Source: Poriferisodalis sp965204125 (GTDB lineage Bacteria; Actinomycetota; Acidimicrobiia; Acidimicrobiales; Poriferisodalaceae). Taken from it: a stretch of DNA of 64,000 nucleotides. The DNA lies in the NCBI RefSeq assembly GCF_965204125.1, contig NZ_OZ241968.1, forward strand, positions 806,001-870,000, written 5' to 3'. Below, one piece after another: positions 41,410 to 51,591 of the stretch (its first letter is position 1; the number at the start of each line of letters is the position of its first letter). The notes under the pieces were generated by a model that was not told the DNA's origin, ran no database searches, and saw only the letters and a program-made list of their open reading frames with translations. A program made the translations under genes and the position numbers.

Positions 41410-42354
41410 ATGCGGATGACTCCGGTGAAAACCAAGGGCGCGTGGCGGCGTGTTTGCGTGACGCTGCGCCGTTGGGAGATCGGGCTGCGGATGCGTGAAC
41501 TGCACGGCGATCCGGATGCTTGGCTCTTGGAGTCGAAGCTTCCCGCCGATGACTCACTATGGAGCCAGACACGGGCACACCCAGCTGCAGACGCCCCGGT
41601 CGGTCCCGGCAGCGCAATCGACTTGGTCGAGTCCGAACTGCGTTTACGGCTCTACGTAGTCCACGACTACTTCGCCGGGCTTCGGACAGCGACGGGCGCG
41701 CGCAGCCCCTACTCGCTCCATGTGTTGTGCCGGGCAACCATCGAGGCCTGCGCATACGCCACCTGGGTGTTTGACCCCGCAGCGCAGCCGGCAGAACGCC
41801 TGCTGAGGGGACTTCAGCTCACCCAGGATCCTCTCCGACGCAGGCTGAACTCACTCCGACAAGTGGCCTCCGAAGCCACCAGCGCCGACGGCGCAGCGCT
41901 CGACTCGGAGATGGTCTCAGCGATGGACAGCGTGACGGCTCTGCAGGAGCATGTCCGACAACTAGTCCGAGACCTCCACGCCGAGCTTGAGGCGGCGCAG
42001 AAGTATCCGGGCTCGAAGCCGCGAGCCGTCCCCTCTGCCACGCGACGAGTTACCGAGATGCTGTGCAATGAAATGGGAATGCCGCACGAGATCGACGCGT
42101 ATAACCGCATGAGCGGTATCGCTCATTCGAAGGCTCTGGCGATCATCGATACATGGAGCTGGGACACCAAGAGGCCGTCGATCGATTACTTCAGCTTTCT
42201 GGAGTTCCTGCACCTCGCGCTCTGCTCGATCGATTTCATGCTGGAACGGCGCGAGGCCTGCTGGGGCGAGACCCGCAACGGCAGGAAGCTGCACACCATC
42301 ATCGACCGCGTCGAACGCATCATCGAAGGCGAACCCGGGCTGCAGCCGAGTTAG
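41410..42354 (+). CDS. Unrecognised helical protein with HEPN-like R-x5-H motif
   Basis: A 314-residue, mostly helical protein. LHVLCRATIEACAYATWVFD is a conserved-looking helix, and YNRMSGIAHSKAL holds Arg233 and His239, the R-x(4-6)-H form of HEPN ribonuclease-like folds and of DUF5677-like proteins. It is divergent from the 1054-residue gene with 94 bases between starts, so the two may be one unit controlled from the shared promoter region. The ATG at 41410 or the one at 41416 may be used. Confidence 0.5.
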   Translation: MRMTPVKTKGAWRRVCVTLRRWEIGLRMRELHGDPDAWLLESKLPADDSLWSQTRAHPAADAPVGPGSAIDLVESELRLRLYVVHDYFAGLRTATGARSPYSLHVLCRATIEACAYATWVFDPAAQPAERLLRGLQLTQDPLRRRLNSLRQVASEATSADGAALDSEMVSAMDSVTALQEHVRQLVRDLHAELEAAQKYPGSKPRAVPSATRRVTEMLCNEMGMPHEIDAYNRMSGIAHSKALAIIDTWSWDTKRPSIDYFSFLEFLHLALCSIDFMLERREACWGETRNGRKLHTIIDRVERIIEGEPGLQPS

Positions 42355-42447
42355 CTGTCGCTGCAGCACAATGCCCGGAGCCAACGTGTCTGTGGTGGTT
42401 ACATTCCCTCGAACTGCCAGTAGGGCGGAATACACGGAGTCGGTGAG

Positions 42448-42639
42448 ATGGCAATAGCGGGATCGGCAGCGACAGGACTCGTCGCTGCGCTCGCACTGAA
42501 CCTCATCTATCGGCGTATCGCGCATCCGACTCGCGACACTGGTGCCTGCGTCTCCGAGTACCGGGGCTGCGCTCTCGGTGGATCATCGTTCGCCCAGACG
42601 CCGCCACCCATGTTTCGAAGCGGTAAGGCGCTCGCATGA
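42448..42639 (+). CDS. Possible small membrane protein overlapping the HEPN gene
   Basis: A 63-residue frame whose stop overlaps the next start as ATGA. The first 20 residues (MAIAGSAATGLVAALALNLI) could span the membrane. GGTGAG lies before the ATG. The rest has no recognisable pattern, so it could be a chance frame. Confidence 0.25.
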   Translation: MAIAGSAATGLVAALALNLIYRRIAHPTRDTGACVSEYRGCALGGSSFAQTPPPMFRSGKALA

Positions 42640-44096
42640 CCAGCGCTGAACTCAACGAAATGCGCGAGGCCGCCAAGCAGTGCCTGAACGAGGCCTTCGA
42701 GCAGCTCGAACTGCTGCACGTGCTGCCGCGGTCAAGGTACGGACCCGACATTCATGTCGGTAGCGATTACCAAGGCGACGACTTGGGTGGCCCGGGTTTC
42801 GCTCGCCTGAACGATGCCATCTTGACGGCATACGGGCAGCGCTTCGAAGGCCAGGGTGCCAAGGACAACCTCGAATTCACGACCCTGTACCTCTACAGCT
42901 TCGTCGAGTCCGCTGTCCGCCGATGCACGCTGAACGGCGAGCGCTGCCGTGCTGACGCCCAAGGAGCGGCCGAAGCGATCGACGAGCTGGTCAACACACT
43001 GGATTCGCCGACGATCAAGGTCGCCGCCTGCCGAGTCGTACAACACCTCACTACCCGCGACGAAGGCCCCATCCGCATTGGCGAGGTCACCGTTCAGCCA
43101 GCTCAAGGATGGGACGCGCTTGACGAAATCGGACAGCTCGTGCCTGGAACGTCTCTGGCGCTTCCTCGCGACCCGCCACTGAGCTTCATGTCTCCTACCT
43201 CTGTCGTCTATGCCACGACCGAGGCTGAAACCAAGCCCAGCGCGGCGACACAAGCTCTGTCCCAGCAGGTCGCTTTGTTTCTGCGAGCTGTCCGGCTCTA
43301 TTCGGCCTCGACGACATCGACTGAGATGGAGATCCGCGGTCAAACCACCCGAATCGGCCGTACGTCGCCCTACCTGGTGCACTTCTTGATGCGCGGTGAC
43401 ATGAACTTTGTGCTCCAGCGGCCGACCGTTCTTGATGACGGCCACGCGGCCCCACTTGTGGCGCTGTCAGAACTACTCGCCAACGTAGGCACGGTCGGCG
43501 ACGACGAGCGGATGGCATCGTGGGACGTCGCGTTGGCACGATTCGACAAGTCTCACCAGAATCCGATCTGGCACGAGAACCTCGTCGACCTGGCGACTGC
43601 ACTAGAGGCGACGCTGATTGGCGACGGGGAAGAGAACACAGCGCTGACACTGCGCTTACGGCAGAGATCTGCGGTGCTGCTCGGCTGCCAGGAAGACCCG
43701 CCCTCGGCGATCTACGACGATGTCGGAATCCTGTACGACCTGAGATCCACCCTGGTGCATGGTGGCGACCTCAAGCTCAGCAGCCTCCGCAAGAGGCTCA
43801 AGAAGCTGTCAACGGCGCCCGAGGGCGCACTTGATGGCCTGCTGGCTGAGGTAGGTGTCGACCGGCTCAAGGACATCGCCCGCAGGGCCATCCTCGCCCG
43901 GCTGTGCTTGAGCACCAGCTCGGATGCGCCATGGCCGCACAACAAAGGAATCCCAGTCGACCGGCACCTGTCCGATGACCAAGATCGCGCAAGATGGCGC
44001 ACATCCTGGCGCCACCGCCTAGACGAACTCGGGCTTTCTGCCGCCGCGCAACCCGCGCCACACCTGACCTTCCTCGGGCAAGAAGAAGTGCCGTAG
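42636..44096 (+). CDS. Apea-like HEPN-domain protein
   Basis: A 486-residue protein. The C-terminal third holds ALTLRLRQRSAVLLG, then YDDVGILYDLRSTLVHGGDL with Arg370 and His375, the R-x4-H motif of HEPN ribonucleases of the Apea type. The N-terminal two thirds are unrecognised. HEPN proteins in such settings are RNases that act in phage defence or toxin-antitoxin systems. It is convergent with the Type ISP-like gene, 58 bases away. Confidence 0.6.
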   Translation: MTSAELNEMREAAKQCLNEAFEQLELLHVLPRSRYGPDIHVGSDYQGDDLGGPGFARLNDAILTAYGQRFEGQGAKDNLEFTTLYLYSFVESAVRRCTLNGERCRADAQGAAEAIDELVNTLDSPTIKVAACRVVQHLTTRDEGPIRIGEVTVQPAQGWDALDEIGQLVPGTSLALPRDPPLSFMSPTSVVYATTEAETKPSAATQALSQQVALFLRAVRLYSASTTSTEMEIRGQTTRIGRTSPYLVHFLMRGDMNFVLQRPTVLDDGHAAPLVALSELLANVGTVGDDERMASWDVALARFDKSHQNPIWHENLVDLATALEATLIGDGEENTALTLRLRQRSAVLLGCQEDPPSAIYDDVGILYDLRSTLVHGGDLKLSSLRKRLKKLSTAPEGALDGLLAEVGVDRLKDIARRAILARLCLSTSSDAPWPHNKGIPVDRHLSDDQDRARWRTSWRHRLDELGLSAAAQPAPHLTFLGQEEVP

Positions 44097-44154
44097 CTAG
44101 GGCAACTGTCCATCTGGTGGCAGGAGATCAGCTCATCAGAACGGCCCGTAAGCG

Positions 44155-47100
44155 TCAGTCGGTGAACTGGCCGTAGGCGAGGCCGCGGACGTGGGGTTCG
44201 GCGTGGAGGAGCTTGCGGAGCGCAGCGACCTCGGCCTCGTCCCAGCCGAGGGCGGTGCAGACGGCAGCGTCCCAGAGTTCGCGGACCTCGCACTCACCGT
44301 CGCGGAACTGGGGGACGGTCATTCGTCGGGTTGCAGTCCAGCAGGCGACGAGCGTGGACCGGATGTGCTCATCGGTGAGTTCTGGGATTGGAAGTCGATT
44401 GGCGGCATCGGCGCTGTACTCCGGGAAGTTCAGCTTGCGACCCGGGTTGCGCATGAGCAGTAATCGCCCAACAGTCGAATTGACATACACAGCCAGCGCC
44501 TTGGCCTGGTCGGCCGTGAGGCCAGTGATTGGCATCCAACCGTTGCCTACGTACTTCGTGTCGGAGGCAACGGCAGTGACGCGGCCAGTGCCGGTGTCCT
44601 GACCTGCCGTTACGAGTAGGTGCCCGGCCTTGCTCAGAACTGGTGGCTCGCCTACCTTCTCCCACGCCCAGTACTCGTCGGGTGTGCTCTCGATTGATTG
44701 CTGTGCATCCGCGCGTTTTGACTTGAGTATCGGGAATGCACGGTCTTCGTGAGACGACGAGGCGACGTAGCCCCCTCTCAGTTGGCGGCCCGTCGAGTGA
44801 CTCGACAGGCCGTTGCTTCCTAGGGGTGTCAAGGCGTCATCTACTGCGAAGCGTGCTGCGGCTTCCGCGAGCTCGGGCGAACGCCAAATTGCTGCCGTCC
44901 AATCGCCTTGCTCAGCCCGCGCAGCCGGCCACTCCGAGATTTCGCCCCAGCCCTCCGCGAGTGCGCCTGCGCTGCGCGCTTGGATGGCGACGAACAAGTC
45001 GGCGGCTTCGGCGTCATCGTTGGGGAAGCGGTCGAGCGCGACCACTCTGGTCGGCGACGCGTCACCCTGATTCCGGCGTAATACAAGGATGCTCTCGTTG
45101 ATGTTGGTGTTCTGACTCAGGTTGATGTTGCCGGGTTGGTGACACGTCAGGATCGTGTGCACGTGGAATCTCTTGGCCAGAACCCGTCGCTCGTGAATTC
45201 CTGACGAATTCGCTAGTGCGATAGTCGGGTGTATGAGAACGAGGCTGCCTTCTGTTGCATGCAGGCATTTCTCGGCCAACATCACGAACAATGGTGCCAG
45301 CGAGTTCTTGTCGAACATGCTCCCCAACTCCGGATCGGCTGTCACCAATCGCTGTTCGAGGCCGTCAGTTCGGTTGCGCAGGAGTCGTTGAGTCGCGTCC
45401 GGGAACTTCTCGCCCATCTTCTCCCGGTTCGTAAACGGCGGATTCATGATCGCGACGCGGGCACCCACGACTGCTCGCGCACCACGCTCGACCTCGGCAT
45501 CGCTCAGGCTCGCCTTCACCGCCGAACCCTGCGCTGCGCCAACAAACATCTCGAGGTCGGGCGGGGGCACGAGTTCGTCTTCGGCAATCAGCTCTAGCGT
45601 CCCGGCGGCGATAGGCACCATCGGGTCAGTGGTCCGCCCGTAGGGCATCCGATAGAGGCCCATCCCGCTGTACTTGATGTCGACGTTGCCAGCGGTGAGC
45701 TGCGTCGCGGCAAGCTGCAGTGACACCGGATTGATGTCCATGCCCTTGATGACTTCTTCGACCGCAAGCTTCTGGAGGCGAGCCAAGCTCTTGATCGGCG
45801 CGCCTTGTTCATGAGCTCGGCGCTTCATCTCCGTCAGTAACGCAGCCAGCAAGGTGCCGCTGCCGCATGCGAGATCGACCGACTTGTGGGCGCGCCACGT
45901 GGCCGGGTCGGTCCAGTCCTGATCACCGCAGGCGTCGAGTGCCAACCGTGCTGCCATGGTGGCTGCGGGCGGGCGCGTGAAGTAGGCACCGTCGGATGCC
46001 TGGTTGCCCATGACCTTGTTGAACAGCGGGCCGGCGTGGTCGGCGCCCATGTCGGCATAGGTCTCTGCGATGCGTTCGGCTTCGGCTGCCAAGTGGCGGA
46101 GGGCCCGCTCCAAGCCGGCAAGCTTGGCTGTGTCCTCGACGGCGAAGATGGCCTCCTGAGCGGGCTCGATGACCGGCAGGAAGTCTTGGCGGGTGATGCG
46201 GTTCCAGTTGCGCTTCAGGCGTTCGATGACGCTTGCATCGTTCTTGACCGCGGCAAGCGGCTCGACATCGCGCAGCCAGCCGCCGGCGGCGATGCGCTGA
46301 TGCAGCATGGACGCGTTCATCAGCAGTAGCGCCGCAATAGTGCAGCCGTCTGCCTGACCTGAGCGCTTGTCGGCGGCCAGTTGGTCGAGGCCGAAATGTG
46401 CGTCCAGCGCTGGCTTCAGACCGTCTTGACGAAGGTGGTGCGCTGCTTCGTTGACGCTCTCCTCGAGAACGTTCAGGTCGCGGCTGACCCTGTCGCGACG
46501 CAGGCCCGATTTGGCGAGAAGGTTCACCGTGATGTCGGTGCCGAACTCGCCCTCGATCAGCTCGAGCATCTGCTGGGCGTGCTCTTCCTGCTTCTGCTTC
46601 TTGCTCTTGGCGGCCTTCTTCTTCCGCGCTTCCTTCGACGGCACCGGCTTGCCCTCGCCGTCGTTGATCATCTTGCGGGCTTGCTTCTTGGTCCTCTCGG
46701 CGTCGACCCGGCCGAGTGTCTCTGTTGCCTTCGGCTTGCTGCGCACGACCGTGTCGTGTCGTAGTTGCAACGTCCCGTCTGTAGTCGGGGCGACGGTGAC
46801 GATCTGGGTCGGTTCGGTCTCAGGCGTCCAGTCTTCGGGGCGCACCGGTGTCAGGCCGTGCTGCGACAGGGGCGTGTCGGCTGCGGCTGCCTCTTCGATC
46901 ACCTCGAACACCGCGTCGGTGGGGCCGCGGTGCTCGCCGTAGCGGATGCGGCCGGTCGACGCCGAAGCAACCCCAACCAAGCTGGTGGTCTCCTGATTCC
47001 GCTGCGGCGGCGGCACGTACACCTGCAGCATGTCGGCGAGTTCGTCCTCGATGCGGCTGTCGTGCGCCCGCAGAGCCAGCAGGATCTGGCCCAGCTCCGA

Positions 47101-49095
47101 CCAGCCTTCTTCAGGATTGGCCCTGGTCAGCCACCGCTCGGGATCGTCGTTGGGCGGAATGAGGATCGGGCAGATGATGTAGCCGAACTTCTTGCCTGGA
47201 GCCGTCCGCATGGCCCGGCCGACGGCCTGCACAACATCAATCGGGCTCTTGCGCGGTTCGAGGAAGGCGACCGCGCTGAGCGACGGCGAGTCGGTGCCCT
47301 CGCCGAAGATGCCGACGTTGACGATGCCGTGCGGATTGTCGGCCGTTGCGGCGGCGAGCTTCTGCTTGGCGTTGTCGCGCTTGGCGACGTTGTAGGTGGC
47401 GTCGAGATGCTCCAAGGTGAAGTCGGCGGGCTCGGCGCCGTCCATGCGGGTCGCCAGCCAGTCGCGGACTGCGTCGGTCTGCAGGTCCTTCATCATGTTC
47501 TTGGACTTGTCGACCGTGTTCATGAAGGCGATGCACGACTCGACCGTGACGTCGTGCTCGCCGCTGGTCCGGGTCGCACCGCCCATCACCAGCACGAGCG
47601 CCAGACCACGCAGGTAATCGACCGTAGTGAGCTTGGACTTGCCCTTGGACTCGGTGGTGCGTGCGAGCTCGTTGGCTGCCGCGAACGCCTCGGCGTCGTT
47701 GACCCCGAGAGCGATGATCCGGTAGTCCGATAGCCAGCCGTTGCGGACGGCTTCCACATAGCTCTTGCGGTAGAGCTCGACGCCGAAGATCGTCTCGTCG
47801 TCCATGGAGCGGACCACGAACTCGGATGCGTCGACCTTGCGGGGCGAGTTGGTGTGGTTATAGATGCGCGGCGTGGCGGTTTGGTAGATGCGGTAGCGGG
47901 CCGGGAAGGCCTGCTGGTCGTGGCAGAGCGTGAACTCTTGGAGGCGGTCCTGCTCGTCTGGCTTGCGGTGACGGCGTAGCGCGGCAGTGCGGTGCGCTTC
48001 GTCGCAGACGAGCACTTGGACGTCGGTGTCGGCAAGGTCGAGCGCTTTGGCGACGCGGCTGGCGCTCTGGTAGGTGCCGAAGATGACGTTGATGCGCGGG
48101 TCGTCGTGGCCCGCGGCGATCCAGTCGGCGATTTCCTGCGGGTCGGTGGTGACGTGACCCTTGACCTCAGTGGCGCTGACGTTGCTGTTGTCCTGGGTGG
48201 GGTCGAGCGCCCGTTTGGCGTTGCCTTCCTTCTTCGGGTCGTAGCCGGCGGTTTGATCCGAGCACACGGCCATCGCCCGGATGTCCGATTCTGCGTTCTG
48301 GAGGAATTCGCGTCGCAGCTGAGCGACAAGTGCGATCGACGGGCAGAGCACTACCGAGAGCTGGCCTGCCTCGGTGAGCTGTTCGACTATCCGCAGTGCG
48401 ATGCGGGTCTTGCCGGCGCCGCACGGCAGGATGATCCGGCCCCTGGCCTGTCCCTTGGGCAGCCCGCCCGAGTCGGTCTCGGCGTGTTCTTGCAGGATGC
48501 GGACGCTGTGCTCTACCGCTTCTCGCTGCATGCTGGTGCGGGTCTGTGGGACTCCTGGGTCGTCGCTGTGAGGACTGTCGTCGTCGGCCGGGTCGGTTGC
48601 GTCGGCGACGGTTTCGGCAGTGAGATCCGCTGCCAGATTCACCAGCTTGATCGGCTTACCGCTGACCTCGATTGCGCTCTCGGCGTTGGTGCTTATGGGG
48701 TTGGCGCCATTGGTGACTAGCCAACGCTCGGCGAAGAGATCGTTAGCAGCCGGGTGCGAGAACTTTGAAATCTCGCCCTTTTCGATATCCGCTCCTGTTC
48801 CGTCGGGATTGAGCTTGCGGGCCTTGCACTGAACGGCAATCGGTCGGTCGTCGGATCGCCGGTGCGCCACGAGGTCGATTCCGATGTCCTGCTTGGTGGT
48901 GTTGGGGAAGTGCTCTTGCCGGGATGGCCATTCGGCCCACGGGTAACAGACCTCAACATCCCAGTCCGCCAAGAACGGGGCCACCTCGACAGTGAGATCT
49001 TCCAGCCACGTCCCGTCGGTCGATTGGGGTGAGTATTCCTCCAGCGTGTCGGCGGCACGTTCGAGCACGTCAGCCCGGTCAGGATCGCCGGTCAT
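44155..49095 (-). CDS. Single-chain Type ISP-like restriction-modification enzyme
   Basis: A 1646-residue protein with four parts in order. An N-terminal Mrr-like nuclease part (about 65-100) has DIGIDLVAHRRSDDR then AVQCKARK. An SF2 helicase follows, with Walker A in LPCGAGKTRIA near 223, a DEAH box in LVCDEAHRTA near 363 and a motif VI-like AVGRAMRTAPGKK near 630. An N6-adenine methyltransferase has DLACGSGTLLAAL near 1073 and the catalytic NPPF near 1217. A C-terminal target-recognition region comes last. Nuclease-helicase-methylase-TRD order and length match LlaGI/LlaBIII enzymes, which need no separate specificity subunit. It lies on the minus strand facing the integrase gene. Confidence 0.8.
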   Translation of the reverse strand: MTGDPDRADVLERAADTLEEYSPQSTDGTWLEDLTVEVAPFLADWDVEVCYPWAEWPSRQEHFPNTTKQDIGIDLVAHRRSDDRPIAVQCKARKLNPDGTGADIEKGEISKFSHPAANDLFAERWLVTNGANPISTNAESAIEVSGKPIKLVNLAADLTAETVADATDPADDDSPHSDDPGVPQTRTSMQREAVEHSVRILQEHAETDSGGLPKGQARGRIILPCGAGKTRIALRIVEQLTEAGQLSVVLCPSIALVAQLRREFLQNAESDIRAMAVCSDQTAGYDPKKEGNAKRALDPTQDNSNVSATEVKGHVTTDPQEIADWIAAGHDDPRINVIFGTYQSASRVAKALDLADTDVQVLVCDEAHRTAALRRHRKPDEQDRLQEFTLCHDQQAFPARYRIYQTATPRIYNHTNSPRKVDASEFVVRSMDDETIFGVELYRKSYVEAVRNGWLSDYRIIALGVNDAEAFAAANELARTTESKGKSKLTTVDYLRGLALVLVMGGATRTSGEHDVTVESCIAFMNTVDKSKNMMKDLQTDAVRDWLATRMDGAEPADFTLEHLDATYNVAKRDNAKQKLAAATADNPHGIVNVGIFGEGTDSPSLSAVAFLEPRKSPIDVVQAVGRAMRTAPGKKFGYIICPILIPPNDDPERWLTRANPEEGWSELGQILLALRAHDSRIEDELADMLQVYVPPPQRNQETTSLVGVASASTGRIRYGEHRGPTDAVFEVIEEAAAADTPLSQHGLTPVRPEDWTPETEPTQIVTVAPTTDGTLQLRHDTVVRSKPKATETLGRVDAERTKKQARKMINDGEGKPVPSKEARKKKAAKSKKQKQEEHAQQMLELIEGEFGTDITVNLLAKSGLRRDRVSRDLNVLEESVNEAAHHLRQDGLKPALDAHFGLDQLAADKRSGQADGCTIAALLLMNASMLHQRIAAGGWLRDVEPLAAVKNDASVIERLKRNWNRITRQDFLPVIEPAQEAIFAVEDTAKLAGLERALRHLAAEAERIAETYADMGADHAGPLFNKVMGNQASDGAYFTRPPAATMAARLALDACGDQDWTDPATWRAHKSVDLACGSGTLLAALLTEMKRRAHEQGAPIKSLARLQKLAVEEVIKGMDINPVSLQLAATQLTAGNVDIKYSGMGLYRMPYGRTTDPMVPIAAGTLELIAEDELVPPPDLEMFVGAAQGSAVKASLSDAEVERGARAVVGARVAIMNPPFTNREKMGEKFPDATQRLLRNRTDGLEQRLVTADPELGSMFDKNSLAPLFVMLAEKCLHATEGSLVLIHPTIALANSSGIHERRVLAKRFHVHTILTCHQPGNINLSQNTNINESILVLRRNQGDASPTRVVALDRFPNDDAEAADLFVAIQARSAGALAEGWGEISEWPAARAEQGDWTAAIWRSPELAEAAARFAVDDALTPLGSNGLSSHSTGRQLRGGYVASSSHEDRAFPILKSKRADAQQSIESTPDEYWAWEKVGEPPVLSKAGHLLVTAGQDTGTGRVTAVASDTKYVGNGWMPITGLTADQAKALAVYVNSTVGRLLLMRNPGRKLNFPEYSADAANRLPIPELTDEHIRSTLVACWTATRRMTVPQFRDGECEVRELWDAAVCTALGWDEAEVAALRKLLHAEPHVRGLAYGQFTD

Positions 49096-49272
49096 GCCGA
49101 TTCGACCCCTGGTGCGGGGCCTTGGACTGGCTTCGGCGCCGTCCGCGTCAACCGCAGTGTGAAATTGCCGTTATCCCCTAAGTTCTGCCGTTCGTATGAC
49201 TACCTGCAGGTGTGTGGGCGCTGCATGCCGCCAGTGCCGGTCACGACGATCGTGCGCTCGCGGTATCTGCCC

Positions 49273-50304
49273 ATGACAACGCCCCGTGGGCGAGTCTCTG
49301 ACACGGAGCTTGTGGTCGCGGACCTGCCGGAATCGTCGGTCGAAGCCGTCCTGCGCACCGAATCCGACGCGCAGAACCTGAACGGGCTCTCCCGCCACGA
49401 GGTCACCCACAACACGATCCGCTGCTACCGAAGCCAATGGCGGAGCTTCGTCGCCTGGGCCACCACTCGCAGAATCCCAGCAGCCCCCGCCAAGCCCGAG
49501 CACGTCGCCGCCTACCTGGCCGAGCGCTTCGAGCAGCACGGCCACAAGCCCGCCACGCTGCGCGTCGCCGCCGCTGCGATCGCCTACGTCCACAGCAGCT
49601 GCGGCCTCCCCAACCCGTGCAGCCATCAAGATGTCAAGCGAACCCTCAGGGGAGCGACCCGGGTGGCCGGCAAGGCGCAGAAGCAGGCCAAGGGCCTCAC
49701 CGCAGATGCACTCGACGCCATCGAAGCCATCGCCTGCCGGCCACGCCTCGGCAAGAACGGCAGGCGAGAGAGCGCACAGGCCGCCGCCAGGCGAGGCAGC
49801 GTCGACATCGCTCTCGTGAGGCTCATGCGCGACGCGCTGCTGCGGGTCTCCGAATGCGCTGCGCTGACCTGGAGCGACATCGAGACGGCGCCCGACGGCA
49901 GCGGGCGGCTGCTGATCCGGCGCTCGAAGACCGACCCCGACGGCGAGGGCGCCGTGCTGTTCGTGTCGCCGCAGACCATGGCGGCCCTTGCGTCGATCCG
50001 CAACGGCGCCCCAGCGGAACTCCGGGTGTTCGAGCTCAGCCCCAATCAGATCTCGCTGCGGATCAAGAAGGCAGCCGTGGCGGCCGGCCTGGGCGACGGC
50101 TTCAGCGGGCACTCGCCGCGTGTCGGCATGGCTCAGGACCTCGCACGGATCGGCGTCGAGCTGCCCAGCCTGATGACCGCGGGACGGTGGCGTTCCCCAA
50201 CGATGCCCGCCCACTACACCCGCAACGAGACCGCCGACCGGGGCGCAGTGGCGCAGTTCTACAGCCACGTGCAGAGCTCCCGCCAGCCGCCTCGGACGGC
50301 CTGA
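49273..50304 (+). CDS. Tyrosine recombinase/integrase
   Basis: A 343-residue phage-type integrase. The N-terminal SAM-like domain includes NTIRCYRSQWRSFVAW. The catalytic domain shows all residues: Arg near 192 (LLRVSECAALTW), Lys near 218 (RRSKTD), HSPR near 279-282, Trp near 305 (AGRWRS) and the nucleophile Tyr near 314 (AHYTRNE). The ATG at 49273 is chosen; ATGs at 49225 and earlier also read in frame. It is divergent from the restriction gene, the usual sign of a mobile island. No attachment site could be found by eye. Confidence 0.88.
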   Translation: MTTPRGRVSDTELVVADLPESSVEAVLRTESDAQNLNGLSRHEVTHNTIRCYRSQWRSFVAWATTRRIPAAPAKPEHVAAYLAERFEQHGHKPATLRVAAAAIAYVHSSCGLPNPCSHQDVKRTLRGATRVAGKAQKQAKGLTADALDAIEAIACRPRLGKNGRRESAQAAARRGSVDIALVRLMRDALLRVSECAALTWSDIETAPDGSGRLLIRRSKTDPDGEGAVLFVSPQTMAALASIRNGAPAELRVFELSPNQISLRIKKAAVAAGLGDGFSGHSPRVGMAQDLARIGVELPSLMTAGRWRSPTMPAHYTRNETADRGAVAQFYSHVQSSRQPPRTA

Positions 50305-50786
50305 TCCACACGGCGCGGCTCGGTCTCAGACGGCCCTCGGCAGCGTTGGTACTCTGCGGAACCGGCCTGCCAGGGGGACACAAGGTGAGGGATAACGGCA
50401 ATTGTCCCCGCTGCGATCTTGACCGTGCGAGGGCACCGAAACAAGCCCTCAATGGGCGTTTTTCTTGATGATTTGGCCCGCATTCGACCGAGAGATTTGA
50501 CCGCTTCTCATCGCTCCAACACCCCGGGTGCGCATACGCCTTCGACCTCGCTGAACGCGGTATTCGAGCTCCGGGCCGATAGCACTCGACACCCGCCACA
50601 CCAGCCAAACCGGCAGCGGGTGCCGCGCCCCGTACCGCTCGGCTGAACGGTCGGATCGCGCGGGCCGTTGGCCGCAAGGCGCGGCGCGGCGACACGTCTC
50701 TGGAGTTCGGAAGATGTCGTCACACCCAGAGCCAGACCCAAGCCCGAACTGCTGACCCCAACATCATGACTGTCACACCTCCTCCA
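50305..50786. other. Non-coding stretch after the integrase gene
   Basis: About 480 bases with no supported gene. A frame of 75 codons from 50419 has no recognisable pattern. The position next to an integrase makes it a place to look for an attachment site, but no direct repeat of another part of the window was seen. Confidence 0.4.
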
Positions 50787-50799
50787 TACGGTGCGCGAC

Positions 50800-51450
50800 A
50801 TGCCATCGTTCTTGCAGTCTTGGGTATATGACCAATGGGTCTTCAACGCGGCCATCGTCACCCTGCCCGCCTGGTGCGCCATGGCGATTCCCGCGGGTCG
50901 GAGTCGTCATGGGCCGGTTCGAGGCAGCCCTGGCTATCGGAAGCCCCTGAGACCGTCACACTTGAGGCTTGTCGGCGTATGGGGCAATCGGGTGCTAGGG
51001 CGACTCGACTTAGTCGCCCTACCGTTGTTGTCGATTCTCGGAGCAGCACTAGTGGCACTTGCCTTCATGCACGGCGAGCTACGTGATGCGTTCGACGCTC
51101 GCACATCTCCGCTCGACTCCATGGACTTGTCCGGCGTGGTCGATGCAGTCCGCTGGACACTCCGAATGGTCTTCATCGCAACGACCGGGCTTCTCGCCTG
51201 GGCTGTCGCTCTCACCCTCAGACCGAGTGCGAGACGCTGGATGGTGGGGCTTCGACGGCTGCCTGGCCTCGGCGACTACTCCATCGAAGCCCGCAAGCCC
51301 CGGTTTCTCGAGTTGCAAGCCATCCTGGCTTGGTTCGCCGCCGTCACTGCGTCCGTCTCAGCCGTAACCGTCATTGTGATGACCCCGGTCCTCGCTGACG
51401 CACTATTCGCGGTACTTGACCTCCCTCTCAACACTCCCAGCATCCAATGA
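50800..51450 (+). CDS. Hypothetical membrane protein, about four spans
   Basis: A 216-residue protein with hydrophobic segments near residues 12-30 (weak), 70-90, 125-150 and 180-205. LVALPLLSILGAALVALAF and FIATTGLLAWAVALTL are the clearest spans. TACGGT (50787-50792) ends seven bases before the ATG at 50800, which fixes the start; a GTG three codons earlier would overlap the promoter. No family is recognised. Confidence 0.55.
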   Translation: MPSFLQSWVYDQWVFNAAIVTLPAWCAMAIPAGRSRHGPVRGSPGYRKPLRPSHLRLVGVWGNRVLGRLDLVALPLLSILGAALVALAFMHGELRDAFDARTSPLDSMDLSGVVDAVRWTLRMVFIATTGLLAWAVALTLRPSARRWMVGLRRLPGLGDYSIEARKPRFLELQAILAWFAAVTASVSAVTVIVMTPVLADALFAVLDLPLNTPSIQ

Positions 51451-51591
51451 GTCGAGACATCATCAAGAGAGGTGCGGTTCGGCATCGCACTAGGCCCGGT
51501 TCGGGCCCTGTGGAACTGATTGTTGACCCGGTTGTGCCTCATCCAGGGGTCCGGTCAAACGAGAGCGCGCGCACGACACGGACCGCAGCCC

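Noticed and set aside
50419..50646. 75-codon frame after the integrase gene
   Set aside because: No ribosome site, promoter or recognisable pattern; composition is like non-coding DNA here.
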